64,000 nt of DNA. It comes from Prosopocoilus inquinatus (Eukaryota; Arthropoda; Insecta; Coleoptera; Lucanidae). The DNA lies in the NCBI GenBank assembly GCA_036172665.1, contig JAYKNF010000013.1, positions 4,402,001-4,466,000 of the forward strand, read 5' to 3'. The translations under genes and the position numbers were made by a program. Below the pieces are notes generated by a model. It worked only from the letters and a program-made list of their open reading frames with translations. It did not search any database and was not told the DNA's origin. Positions 31,443 to 43,142 of this stretch are shown in pieces (positions within the stretch are counted from its first letter, which is position 1; each line of letters opens with the position of its first letter).

Positions 31443-33038
31443 AAACCCGGGTTGTCGCGTATCAAACGAAAGGTCTCGCCGAGCGGCGACGGAAAATCGC
31501 GTCGGTTCGATTTTTCGATCGAAGATGGCGCTGCAATGATCGAAATCGAACGCGTCGAACGTAAACCCGGATTGTCGCGTATCAAACGAAAGGTCTCGCC
31601 GAGCGGCGACGGAAAATCGCGTCGGTTCGATTTCTCGATCGAAGATGGCGCTGCAATGATCGAAATCGAACGCGTCGAACGTAAACCCGGATTGTCGCGT
31701 ATCAAACGAAAGGTCTCGCCGAGCGGCGACGGAAAATCGCGTCGGTTCTATTTTTCGATCGAAGATGGCGCTGCAATGATCGAAACTGGACGCGTCGAAC
31801 GTAAACCCGGGTTGTCGCGCATCAAACGAAAGGTCTCGCCGAGCGGCGACGGAAAATCGCGTCGGTTCGATTTTTCGATTGAAGATGGCGCTGCAGTGAT
31901 CGAAACTGTACGCATCGAACGTAAACCCGGGTTGTCGCGCATCAAACGAAAGGTCTCGCCGAGCGCCGACGGAAAATCGCGTCGGTTCGATTTTTCGATG
32001 GAAGATGGCGCTGCAATTATCGAAACTGGACGCGTCGAACGTAAACCCGGGTTGTCGCGCATCAAACGAAAGGTCTCGCCGAGCGGCGACGGAAAATGGC
32101 GTCGGTTCAATTTTTCGATCGAAGATGGCGCTGCAATGATCGATATCGGACGCGTCGAACGTAAACCCGGGTAGTCGCGTATCAAACGAAAGGTCTCGCC
32201 GAGCGGCGACGGAAGATCGCGTCGGTTCGATTTTTCGATCGAAGATGGCGCTGCAATGATCGAAATCGAACGCGTCGAACGTAAACCCGGGTTGTCGCAT
32301 ATCAAACGAAAGGTCTCGCCGAGCGGCGACGGAAAATCGCGTCGGTTCGATTTTTCGATCGAAGATGGCGCTGCAATGATCGAAACTGGACGCGTCGAAC
32401 GTAAACACGGGTTGTCGCGCATCAAACGAAAGGTCTCGCCGAGCGGCGACGGAAAATCGCGTCGGTTCGATTTTTCGATCGAAGATGGCGCTGCAATGAT
32501 CGAAACTGGACGCGTCGAACGTAAACCCGGGTTGTCGCGCATCAAACGAAAGGTCTCGCCGTGCGGCGACGGAAAATCGCGTCGGTTCGATTTTTCGATC
32601 GAAGATGGCGCTGCAATGATCGAAACTGGACGCGTCGAACGTAAACCCGGGTTGTCGCGCATCAAACGAAAGGTCTCGCCGAGCGGCGACGGAAAATCGC
32701 GTCGGTTCGATTTTTCGATCGAAGATGGCGCTGCAATGATCGAAATCGGACGCGTCGAACGTAAACCCGGGTTGTCGCATATCAAACGAAAGGTCTCGCC
32801 GAGCGGTGACGGAAAATCTTGTCGGTTCGATTTTTCGATCGAACATGGCGCTGCAATGATCGAAATCGAACGCGTCGAACGTAAACCCGGATTGTCGCGT
32901 ATCAAACGAAAGGTCTCGCCGAGCGGCGACGGAAAATCGCGTCGGTTCGATTTTTCGATGGAAGATGGCGCTGCAATGATCGAAATCGGACGCGTCGAAC
33001 GTAAACCCGGATTGTCGCCTATCAAACGAAAGGTCTAA
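31443..33038 (+). repeat. 120-bp array R14, about 13.3 monomers
   Basis: Shares with 5312-7147 the same rare monomers and the same in-frame TAG (32172-32174), but is exactly two monomers shorter. Confidence 0.97.
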
Positions 33039-33315
33039 ATCGATCGCGTCGAATTCTTTCCGACGTAGAATAAAGTAGCTTTACGAACGTAACGTTTACC
33101 ACACGGCGAGAGATATACGGGGTGATATCGAGAATGTGACCCGAACGCGTGTGTAACAGTGAAAAAGTGTTTAACACTGAAAAAAAGTAAGTGTTAAAAA
33201 CAACTGAAAACCTCCAAATTCCATTTCTCCGATGTTACTCCGGTAATCGGAAAAAAGGTTATAAGACGATCGCGGCGGCGGCGGCTGTGTCGTTTTGCCG
33301 GTTAAATTCTTCACG
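33039..33315 (+). repeat. Truncated flank t7 (277 bp, T subtype)
   Basis: T-type markers, fixed breakpoint, and the interrupted GCG run shared with 7148-7424. Confidence 0.92.
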
Positions 33316-36111
33316 AAACCCGGGTTGTCGCGTATCAAACGAAAGGTCTCGCCGAGCGGCGACGGAAAATCGCGTCGGTTCGATTTTTCGATCGAAGATG
33401 GCGCTGCAATGATCGAAATCGAACGCGTCGAACGTAAACCCGGATTGTCGCGTATCAAACGAAAGGTCTCGCCGAGCGGCGACGGAAAATCGCGTCGGTT
33501 CGATTTCTCGATCGAAGATGGCGCTGCAATGATCGAAATCGAACGCGTCGAACGTAAACCCGGATTGTCGCGTATCAAACGAAAGGTCTCGCCGAGCGGC
33601 GACGGAAAATCGCGTCGGTTCTATTTTTCGATCGAAGATGGCGCTGCAATGATCGAAACTGGACGCGTCGAACGTAAACCCGGGTTGTCGCGCATCAAAC
33701 GAAAGGTCTCGCCGAGCGGCGACGGAAAATCGCGTCGGTTCGATTTTTCGATTGAAGATGGCGCTGCAGTGATCGAAACTGTACGCATCGAACGTAAACC
33801 CGGGTTGTCGCGCATCAAACGAAAGGTCTCGCCGAGCGCCGACGGAAAATCGCGTCGGTTCGATTTTTCGATGGAAGATGGCGCTGCAATTATCGAAACT
33901 GGACGCGTCGAACGTAAACCCGGGTTGTCGCGCATCAAACGAAAGGTCTCGCCGAGCGGCGACGGAAAATGGCGTCGGTTCAATTTTTCGATCGAAGATG
34001 GCGCTGCAATGATCGATATCGGACGCGTCGAACGTAAACCCGGGTTGTCGCGTATCAAACGAAAGGTCTCGCCGAGCGGCGACGGAAAATCGCGTCGGTT
34101 CGATTTTTCGATCGAAGATGGCGCTGCAATGATCGAAATCGAACGCGTCGAACGTAAACCCGGGTTGTCGCATATCAAACGAAAGGTCTCGCCGAGCGGC
34201 GACGGAAAATCGCGTCGGTTCGATTTTTCGATCGAAGATATCGCTGCAATGATCGAAACTGGACGCGTCGAACGTAAACCCGGGTTGTCGCGCATCAAAC
34301 GAAAGGTCTCGCCGAGCGGCGACGGAAAATCGCGTCGGTTCGATTTTTCGATCGAAGATGGCGCTGCAATGATCGAAACTGGACGCGTCGAACGTAAACC
34401 CGGGTTGTCGCGCATCAAACGAAAGGTCTCGCCGTGCGGCGACGGAAAATCGCGTCGGTTCGATTTTTCGATCGAAGATGGCGCTGCAATGATCGAAACT
34501 GGACGCGTCGAACGTAAACCCGGGTTGTCGCGCATCAAACGAAAGGTCTCGCCGAGCGGCGACGGAAAATCGCGTCGGTTCGATTTTTCGATCGAAGATG
34601 GCGCTGCAATGATCGAAATCGGACGCGTCGAACGTAAACCCGGGTTGTCGCATATCAAACGAAAGGTCTCGCCGAGCGGTGACGGAAAATCTTGTCGGTT
34701 CGATTTTTCGATCGAACATGGCGCTGCAATGATCGAAATCGAACGCGTCGAACGTAAACCCGGATTGTCGCGTATCAAACGAAAGGTCTCGCCGAGCGGC
34801 GACGGAAAATCGCGTCGGTTCGATTTTTCGATCGAAGATGGCGCTGCAATGATCGAAATCGAACGCGTCGAACGTAAACCCGGGTTGTCGCGTATCAAAC
34901 GAAAGGTCTCGCCGAGCGGCGACGGAAAATCGCGTCGGTTCGATTTTTCGATCGAAGATGGCGCTGCAATGATCGAAGCTGGACGCGTCGAACGTAAACC
35001 CGGGTTGTCGCGCATCAAACGAAAGGTCTCGCCGAGCGGCGACGGAAAATCGCGTCGGTTCGATTTTTCGATCGAAGATGGCGCTGCAATGATCGAAACT
35101 GGACGCGTCGAACGTAAACCCGGGTTGTCGCGCATCAAACGAAAGGTCTCGCCGTGCGGCGACGGAAAATCGCGTCGGTTCGATTTTTCGATCGAAGATG
35201 GCGCTGCAATGATCGAAACTGGACGCGTCGAACGTAAACCCGGGTTGTCGCGCATCAAACGAAAGGTCTCGCCGAGCGTCGACGGAAAATCGCGTCGGTT
35301 CGATTTTTCGATCGAAGATGGCGCTGCAATGATCGAAATCGGACGCGTCGAACGTAAACCCGGGTTGTCGCATATCAAACGAAAGGTCTCGCCGAGCGGT
35401 GACGGAAAATCTTGTCGGTTCGATTTTTCGATCGAACATGGCGCTGCAATGATCGAAATCGAACGCGTCGAACGTAAACCCGGATTGTCGCGTATCAAAC
35501 GAAAGGTCTCGCCGAGCGGCGACGGAAAATCGCGTCGGTTCGATTTTTCGATCGAAGATGGCGCTGCAATGATCGAAATCGGACGCGTCGAACGTAAACC
35601 CGGGTTGTCGCGTATCAAACGAAAGGTCTCGCCGAGCGGCGACGGAAAATCGCGTCGGTTCGATTTTTCGATCGAAGATGGCGCTGCAATGATCGAAATC
35701 GGACGCGTCGAACGTAAACCCGGATTGTCGCGTATCAAACGAAAGGTCTCGCCGAGCGGCGACGGAAAATCGCGTCGGTTCGATTTTTCGATCGAAGATG
35801 GCGCTGCAATGATCGAAATCGGACGCGTCGAACGTAAACCCGGGTTGTCGCGCATCAAACGAAAGGTCTCGCCGAGCGGCGACGGAAAATCGCGTCGGTT
35901 CGATTTTTCGATCGAAGATGGCGCTGCAATGATCGAAATCGGACGCGTCGAACGTAAACTCGGGTTGTCGCATATCAAACGAAAGGTCTCGCCGAGCGGC
36001 GACGGAAAATCGCGTCGGTTCGATTTTTCGATCGAACATGGCGCTGCAATGATCGAAATCGAACGCGTCGAACGTAAACCCGGATTGTCGCCTATCAAAC
36101 GAAAGGTCTAA
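33316..36111 (+). repeat. 120-bp array R15, about 23.3 monomers
   Basis: Longest array behind a truncated flank. It begins with the rare-monomer series of 5312-7147, but with TTG in place of the TAG, so the + frame stays open to TAA at 36109-36111. A block of about six monomers recurs within it (roughly 34.26-34.86 and 34.98-35.58 kb). One monomer near 34238 reads GATATCGCTGC and so lacks the otherwise universal ATGGCGCTGC. Confidence 0.97.
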
Positions 36112-36916
36112 ATCGATCGCGTCGAATTCTTTCCGACGTAGAAGAAAGTAGCTTTACGAACGTAACGTTTACCACATGGCGAGAGATATACGGGGTGATA
36201 TCGAAAATGTGACACGAACGCGTGTGTAACAGTGAAAAAGTGTTTCCACTGAAAAAAAGGAAGTGTTAAAAACAACTGAAAACCTCCAAATTCCATTTCT
36301 CCGATGTTACTCCGGTAATCGGAAAAAAGGTTATAAGACGATCGCGGCGGCGGCGGCGGCGTCGTTTTACCAGTTAAATTCTTCACGATTTGCATTGTGC
36401 CGTCGCGTGTACGCTCGACCGAACGCATCGAGATTTTGACGGAGCTCATTTGAATTTGCCGCCGCGTAAAAGATGGGATCGACGAGGGTTGGTTGGCAAC
36501 TATCGCACGACACGCGCAGTAAGGAAACCTTGACACTTGACATATGTAATATTATATATCTGTACGGCCAGTCGTGGGGCCGGAGCACCGGTGGTCGGAA
36601 GGGTGGGGGGGCGTACTGCCTATCGACAGTGATCTAACCTGAAAGCGACGCGCGAACTCTTTCGCGTGTGTCGTGTTACGCCGGCAGTCGGCCCGGCGGC
36701 GGAGAGAGTACGTACGCCGCCGGTCGAACGTGACCTAATCTAAAGCCGCCGACGCGATCTCTTTCGCCGCGCGGACGCGTTCGAACATAATTTCGACCGT
36801 ACATATTACGTAAATAGATGAATAAAGGAGGCTTTGGATGTTCGTTTGTGATTAAAAAAAAAATGCGAGCGCGGGGAGGTCGATTCGTTCGCTCTCCGGC
36901 CGGCAATTAAAGCGGG
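36112..36916 (+). repeat. Full flank F8 (805 bp, beta subtype)
   Basis: Beta-subtype markers. Additional changes: the donor-like site is lost (AAAGGAAGTG), TTTTACCAG replaces TTTTGCCGG, and the G-run is broken (AGGGTGGGGGGG). No gene is recognised. Confidence 0.92.
36821..36826 (+). other. AATAAA poly(A)-type signal, unit 8
   Basis: The hexamer is kept, but the palindrome is destroyed (AATAAAGGAGGCTTTGG), as in the beta flanks at 50344 and 59366. Confidence 0.42.
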
Positions 36917-37827
36917 AAATTTAAGGGAAAAAATTGAAAAAAATCGATAAAAATTTTAAAAAATTAAAAATTAAGAGAACGGAAAAATTGAAAAAATTGG
37001 GGAAAAATATTCAAAATTTCGGGGGGAAATTTAAAAAAATCGAGAAAAATCGACAAGAATTCTAAAAATTAGGGAAACGGATTTCTTAAGTTTCCCAACT
37101 TTTTTAAAACATTTCATCACTTCTTACATTTTCCTTCACTTTTTTTCGAAAATTGTTCAAGGTCAACCCAACCGACGCCAACCCAAGCGAGGCCAACCCA
37201 GACGGCGAAAAAAAATTTAAAAATTACTAGAACGGATAAATTGAAAAAATTGGGGAAAAATATTCAAAATTTCGGGAAAAAATTGAAAAAATCGAAAAAA
37301 ATAGGAAAAAATTCTAAGAATAGAGGAAGCCGATTATTGACGTTTTACAACTTTTTTAAAACATTTTTCCTCACTTTCTCTTACATATTCCTTAACTCTT
37401 TTTTTTTTTAATTGTTCAAGGTCAACTCAAACGGCGCCAACCCAAGCGAGGCCAACCCAGATGACAGAAAAATTTTATTTTAAAGAAAACGAAAAAATTT
37501 AAAGAATTAGGGAAAAATGTAGTAAATTTCGAGAAAAAATTGAAAAAAATCGAAAAAAAATGGAAAAAATTCTAAAAATTAAGGAAACCTATTTCTCAAG
37601 TTTTCCAACAATTTTTCTCACTTTTTCTTAAACTTTCCTTCCCTTTCTGTTCTAAAATTGTTCAAGGTGAACCCAACCGACGCCAACCCAAGCGAGGCCA
37701 ACCCAGACGGCGAAAAAAAATTTATAAACTAGGAGAACGGAAAAATTGAAAAAATTGGGGAAAAATACTCAAAATTTCGAAAATTAGAAAAATCAATTCT
37801 TAAAGTTTTCCAACATTCTTCCAAGTC
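36917..37827 (+). repeat. A-rich block A8
   Basis: Four ~250-bp repeats; copy 2 begins with an unusual ATTACTAGAACGG and copy 3 is of the second haplotype. No gene is seen. Confidence 0.93.
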
Positions 37828-38030
37828 CCTAGGTGCCGCGAGCCCCCAAAGGCTAGCGGCCCAAACAGCGCGCAGCGCTCTCACCTCTTCCGTCCAAACG
37901 AAACCTCCGTCTATACAAAGCCTCTGTCCACACAAGCCTCTGTTCATACCCACAAGTGGGCGGAGAGTAGCGGATCCCACTTGTCATATATAAGAAAAGA
38001 AACTCGGAAAAGTGTACTTAAGGGGTTCCT
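37828..38030 (+). promoter_or_regulatory. Promoter-like block P9 (TATA at 37987-37994)
   Basis: CGGAGAGTAG loop variant; remaining elements intact. Confidence 0.48.
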
Positions 38031-41000
38031 ATGGCGCCGCAATGATCGAAATCGGTCGCGTAGAACGTAAACCCGGGTTGTCGCGTATCAAACGAAAGGT
38101 CTCGCCGAGCGGCGACGGAAAATCGCGTCGGTTCGATTTTTCGATCGAAGATGGCGCTGCAATGATCGAAATCGAACGCGTCGAACGTAAACCCGGGTTG
38201 TCGCGTATCAAACGAAAGGTCTCGCCGAGCGGCGACGGAAAATCGCGTCGGTTCGATTTTTCGATAGAAGATGGCGCTGCAATGATCGAAACTGGACGCG
38301 TCGAACGTAAACCCGGGTTGTCGCGCATCAAACGAAGGGTCTCGCCGAGCGGCGACGGAAAATCGCGTCGGTTCGATTTTTCGATCGAAGATGGCGCTGC
38401 AATGATCGAAATCGGACGCGTGGAACGTAAACCCGGGTTGTCGCGTATCAAACGAAAGGTCTCGCCGAGCGGCGACGGAAAATCGCGTTGGTTCGATTTT
38501 TCGATCGAAGATGGCGCTGCAATGATCGAAATCGGACGCGTCGAACGTAAACCCGGGTTGTCGCGTATCAAACGAAAGGTCTCGCCGAGCGGCGACGGAA
38601 AATCGCGTCGGTTCGATTTTTCGATCGAAGATGGCGCTGCAATAATCGAAATCGAACGCGTCGAACGTAAACCCGGGTTGTCGCGTATCAAACGAAAGGT
38701 CTCGCCGAGCGGCGACGGAAAATCGCGTCGGTTCGATTTCTCGATCGAAGATGGCGCTGCAATGATCGAAACTGGACGCGTCGAACGTAAACCCGGGTTG
38801 TCGCGTATCAAACGAAAGGTCTCGCCGAGCGGCGACGGAAAATCACGTCGGTTCGATTTCTCGATCGAAGATGGCGCTGCAATGATCGAAACTGGACGCG
38901 TCGAACGTAAACCCGGGTTGTCGCGCATCAAACGAAGGGTCTCGCCGAGCGGCGACGGAAAATCGCGTCGGTTCGATTTTTCGATCGAAGATGGCGCTGC
39001 AATGATCGAAATCGGACGCGTGGAACGTAAACCCGGGTTGTCGCCTATCAAACGAAAGGTCTCGCCGAGCGGCGACGGAAAATCGCGTTGGTTCGATTTT
39101 TCGATCGAAGATGGCGCTGCAATGATCGAAATCGGACGCGTCGAACGTAAACCCGGGTTGTCCCGTATCAAACGAAAGGTCTCGCCGAGCGGCGACGGAA
39201 AATCGCGTCGGTTCGATTTTTCGATCGAAGATGGCGCTGCAATGATCGAAATCGAACGCGTCGAACGTAAACCCGGATTGTCGCGTATCAAACGAAAGGT
39301 CTCGCCGAGCGGCGACGGAAAATCGCGTCGGTTCGATTTCTCGATCGAAGATGGCGCTGCAATGATCGAAATCGGACGCGTCGAACGTAAACCCGGATTG
39401 TCGCGTATCAAACGAAAGGTCTCGCCGAGCGGCGACGGAAAATCGCGTCGGTTCGATTTTTCGATCGAAGATGGCGCTGCAATAATCGAAATCGAACGCG
39501 TCGAACGTAAACCCGGGTTGTCGCGTATCAAACGAAAGGTCTCGCCGAGCGGCGACGGAAAATCGCGTCGGTTCGATTTTTCGATCGAAGATGGCGCTGC
39601 AATGATCGAAACTGGACGCGTCGAACGTAAACCCGGGTTGTCGCGTATCAAACGAAAGGTCTCGCCGAGCGGCGACGGAAAATCGCGTCGGTTCGATTTT
39701 TCGATCGAAGATGGCGCTGCAATGATCGAAACTGGACGCGTCGAACGTAAACCCGGGTTGTCGCGTATCAAACGAAAGGTCTCGCCGAGCGGCGACGGAA
39801 AATCGCGTCGGTTCGATTTTTCGATCGAAGATGGCGCTGCAATGATCGAAACTGGACGCGTCGAACGTAAACCCGGGTTGTCGCGCATCAAACGAAGGGT
39901 CTCGCCGAGCGGCGACGGAAAATCGCGTCGGTTCGATTTTTCGATCGAAGATGGCGCTGCAATGATCGAAATCGGACGCGTTGAACGTAAACCCGGGTTG
40001 TCGCGTATCAAACGAAAGGTCTCGCCGAGCGGCGACGGAAAATCGCGTCGGTTCGATTTTTCGATCGAAGATGGCGCTGCAATGATCGAAATCGGACGCG
40101 TCGAACGTAAACCCGGGTTGTCGCGTATCAAACGAAAGGTCTCGCCGAGCGGCGACGGAAAATCGCGTCGGTTCGATTTTTCGATCGAAGATGGCGCTGC
40201 AATGATCGAAATCGAACGCGTCGAACGTAAACCCGGATTGTCGCGTATCAAACGAAAGGTCTCGCCGAGCGGCGACGGAAAATCGCGTCGGTTCGATTTC
40301 TCGATCGAAGATGGCGCTGCAATGATCGAAATCGGACGCGTCGAACGTAAACCCGGGTTGTCGCGTATCAAACGAAAGGTCTCGCCGAGCGGCGACGGAA
40401 AATCGCGTCGGTTCGATTTTTCGATCGAGGATGGCGCTGCAATGATCGAAATCGAACGCGTCGAACGTAAACCCGGATTGTCGCGTATCAAACGAAAGGT
40501 CTCGTCGAGCGGCGACGGAAAATTGCGTCGGTTCGATTTTTCGATCGAAGATGGCGCTGCAATGATCGAAATCGGACGCGTCGAACGTAAACCCGGGTTG
40601 TCCCGCATCAAACGAAAGGTCTCGCCGAGCGGCGACGGAAAATCGCGTCGGTTCGATTTTTCGATCGAAGATGGCGCTGCAATGATCGAAACTGGACGCG
40701 TCGAACGTAAACCCGGGTTGTCGCGCATCAAACGAAAGGTCTCGCCGAGCGGCGACGGAAAATCGCGTCGGTTCGATTTTTCGATCGAAGATGGCGCTGC
40801 AATGATCGAAATCGGACGCGTCGAACGTAAACCCGGGTTGTCGCATATCAAACGAAAGGTCTCGCCGAGCGGTGACGGAAAATCGCGTCGGTTCGATTTT
40901 TCGATCGAACATGGCGCTGCAATGATCGAAATCGAACGCGTCGAACGTAAACCCGGATTGTCGCGTATCAAACGAAAGGTCTCGCCGAGCGGCGACGGAA

Positions 41001-41224
41001 AATCGCGTCGGTTCGATTTTTCGATCGAAGATGGCGCTGCAATGATCGAAATCGGACGCGTCGAACGTAAACCCGGGTTGTCGCGCATAAAACGAAAGGT
41101 CTCGCCGAGCGGCGACGGAAAATCGCGTCGGTTCGATTTTTCGATCGAAGATGGCGCTGCAATGATCGAAATCGGACGCGTCGAACGTAAACCCGGATTG
41201 TCGCCTATCAAACGAAAGGTCTAA
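38031..41224 (+). repeat. 120-bp array R16, about 26.5 monomers
   Basis: One of the two longest arrays. ATG 38042 to TAA gives 1,060 open codons. Monomer order shows an internal near-duplication of a block of about nine or ten monomers. It is nearly identical to the next array. Confidence 0.97.
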
Positions 41225-42029
41225 ATCGATCGCGTCGAATTCTTTCCGACGTAGAAGAAAGTGGCTTTACGAACGTAACGTTTACCACATGGCGAGAGAT
41301 ATACGGGGTGATATCGAAAATGTGACACGAACGCGTGTGTAACAGTGAAAAAGTGTTTCCACTGAAAAAAAGTAAGTGTTAAAAACAACTGAAAACCTCC
41401 AAATTCCATTTCTCCGATGTTACTCCGGTAATCGGAAAAAAGGTTATAAGACGATCGCGGCGGCGGCGGCGGCGTCGTTTTGCCGGTTAAATTCTTCACG
41501 ATTTGCATTGTGCCGTCGCGTGTACGCTCGACCGAACGCGTCGAGATTTTGACGGAGCTCATTTGAATTTGCCGCCGCGTAAAAGATGGGATCGACGAGG
41601 GTTGGTTGGCAACGATCGCGCGACACTCGCAGTAAGGAAACCTTGACACTTGACATATGTAATATTATATATATGTACGGCCAGTCGTGGGGCCGGAGCA
41701 CCGGTGGTCGGAAGGGAGGGGGGGCGTGCTGACTATCGACAATGATCTAACCTGAAAGCGACGCGCGATCTCTTTCGCGTGTGTCTTGTTACGCCCGCAG
41801 TCGGCCCGGCGGCGGAGGGAGTACGTGCGCCGCCGGTCGAACGTGACCTAATCTAAAGCCGCCGACGCGATCTCTTTCGCCGCGCGGACGCGTTCGAACA
41901 TAATTTCGACCGTACATATTACGTAAATAGATGAATAAAGCATGCTTTGGATGTTCGTTTGTGATTAAAAAAAAAATGCGAGCGCGGGGAGGTCGATTCG
42001 TTCGCTCTCCGGCCGGCAATTAAAGCGGG
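41225..42029 (+). repeat. Full flank F9 (805 bp, alpha subtype)
   Basis: Standard alpha copy. No gene is recognised. Confidence 0.92.
41934..41939 (+). other. AATAAA poly(A)-type signal, unit 9
   Basis: Palindrome intact. Confidence 0.45.
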
Positions 42030-42939
42030 AAATTTAAGGGAAAAAATTGAAAAAAATCGATAAAAATTTTAAAAAATTAAAAATTAAGAGAACGGAAAAA
42101 TTGAAAAAATTGGGGAAAAATATTCAAAATTTCGGGGGGAAATTTAAAAAAATCGAGAAAAATCGACAAGAATTCTAAAAATTAGGGAAACGGATTTCTT
42201 AAGTTTCCCAACTTTTTTAAAACATTTCATCACTTCTTACATTTTCCTTCACTTTTTTTCGAAAATTGTTCAAGGTCAACCCAACCGACGCCAACCCAAG
42301 CGAGGCCAACCCAGACGGCGAAAAAAAATTTAAAAATTAGGAGAACGGATAAATTGAATAAATTGGGGAAAAATATTCAAAATTTCGGGAAAAAATTGAA
42401 AAAATCGAAAAAAATAGGAAAAAATTCTAAGAATAGAGGAAGCCGATTATTGACGTTTTACAACTTTTTTAAAACATTTTTCCTCACTTTCTCTTACATA
42501 TTCCTTAACTCTTTTTTTTTTAATTGTTCAAGGTCAACTCAAACGGCGCCAACCCAAGCGAGGCCAACCCAGATGACAGAAAAATTTTATTTTAAAGAAA
42601 ACGAAAAAATTTAAAGAATTAGGGAAAAATGTAGTAAATTTCGAGAAAAAATTGAAAAAAATCGAAAAAAAATGGAAAAAATTCTAAAAATTAAGGAAAC
42701 CTATTTCTCAAGTTTTCCAACAATTTTTCTCACTTTTTCTTAAACTTTCCTTCCCTTTCTGTTCTAAAATTGTTCAAGGTGAACCCAACCGACGCCAACC
42801 CAAGCGAGGCCAACCCAGACGGCGAAAAAAAATTTATAAACTAGGAGAACGGAAAAATTGAAAAAATTGGGGAAAAATACTCAAAATTTCGAAAATTAGA
42901 AAAATCAATTCTTAAAGTTTTCCAACATTCTTCCAAGTC
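42030..42939 (+). repeat. A-rich block A9
   Basis: Four ~250-bp repeats; copy 2 has GGATAAATTGAATAAATT, interrupting two A-tracts. Copy 3 is of the second haplotype. No gene is seen. Confidence 0.93.
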
Positions 42940-43142
42940 CCTAGGTGCCGCGAGCCCCCAAAGGCTAGCGGCCCAAACAGCGCGCAGCGCTCTCACCTCT
43001 TCCGTCCAAACGAAACCTCCGTCTATACAAAGCCTCTGTCCACACAAGCCTCTGTTCATACCCACAAGTGGGCGGAGAGTAGCGGATCCCACTTGTCATA
43101 TATAAGAAAAGAAACTCGGAAAAGTGTACTTAAGGGGTTCCT
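42940..43142 (+). promoter_or_regulatory. Promoter-like block P10 (TATA at 43099-43106)
   Basis: CGGAGAGTAG loop variant; remaining elements intact. Confidence 0.48.
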
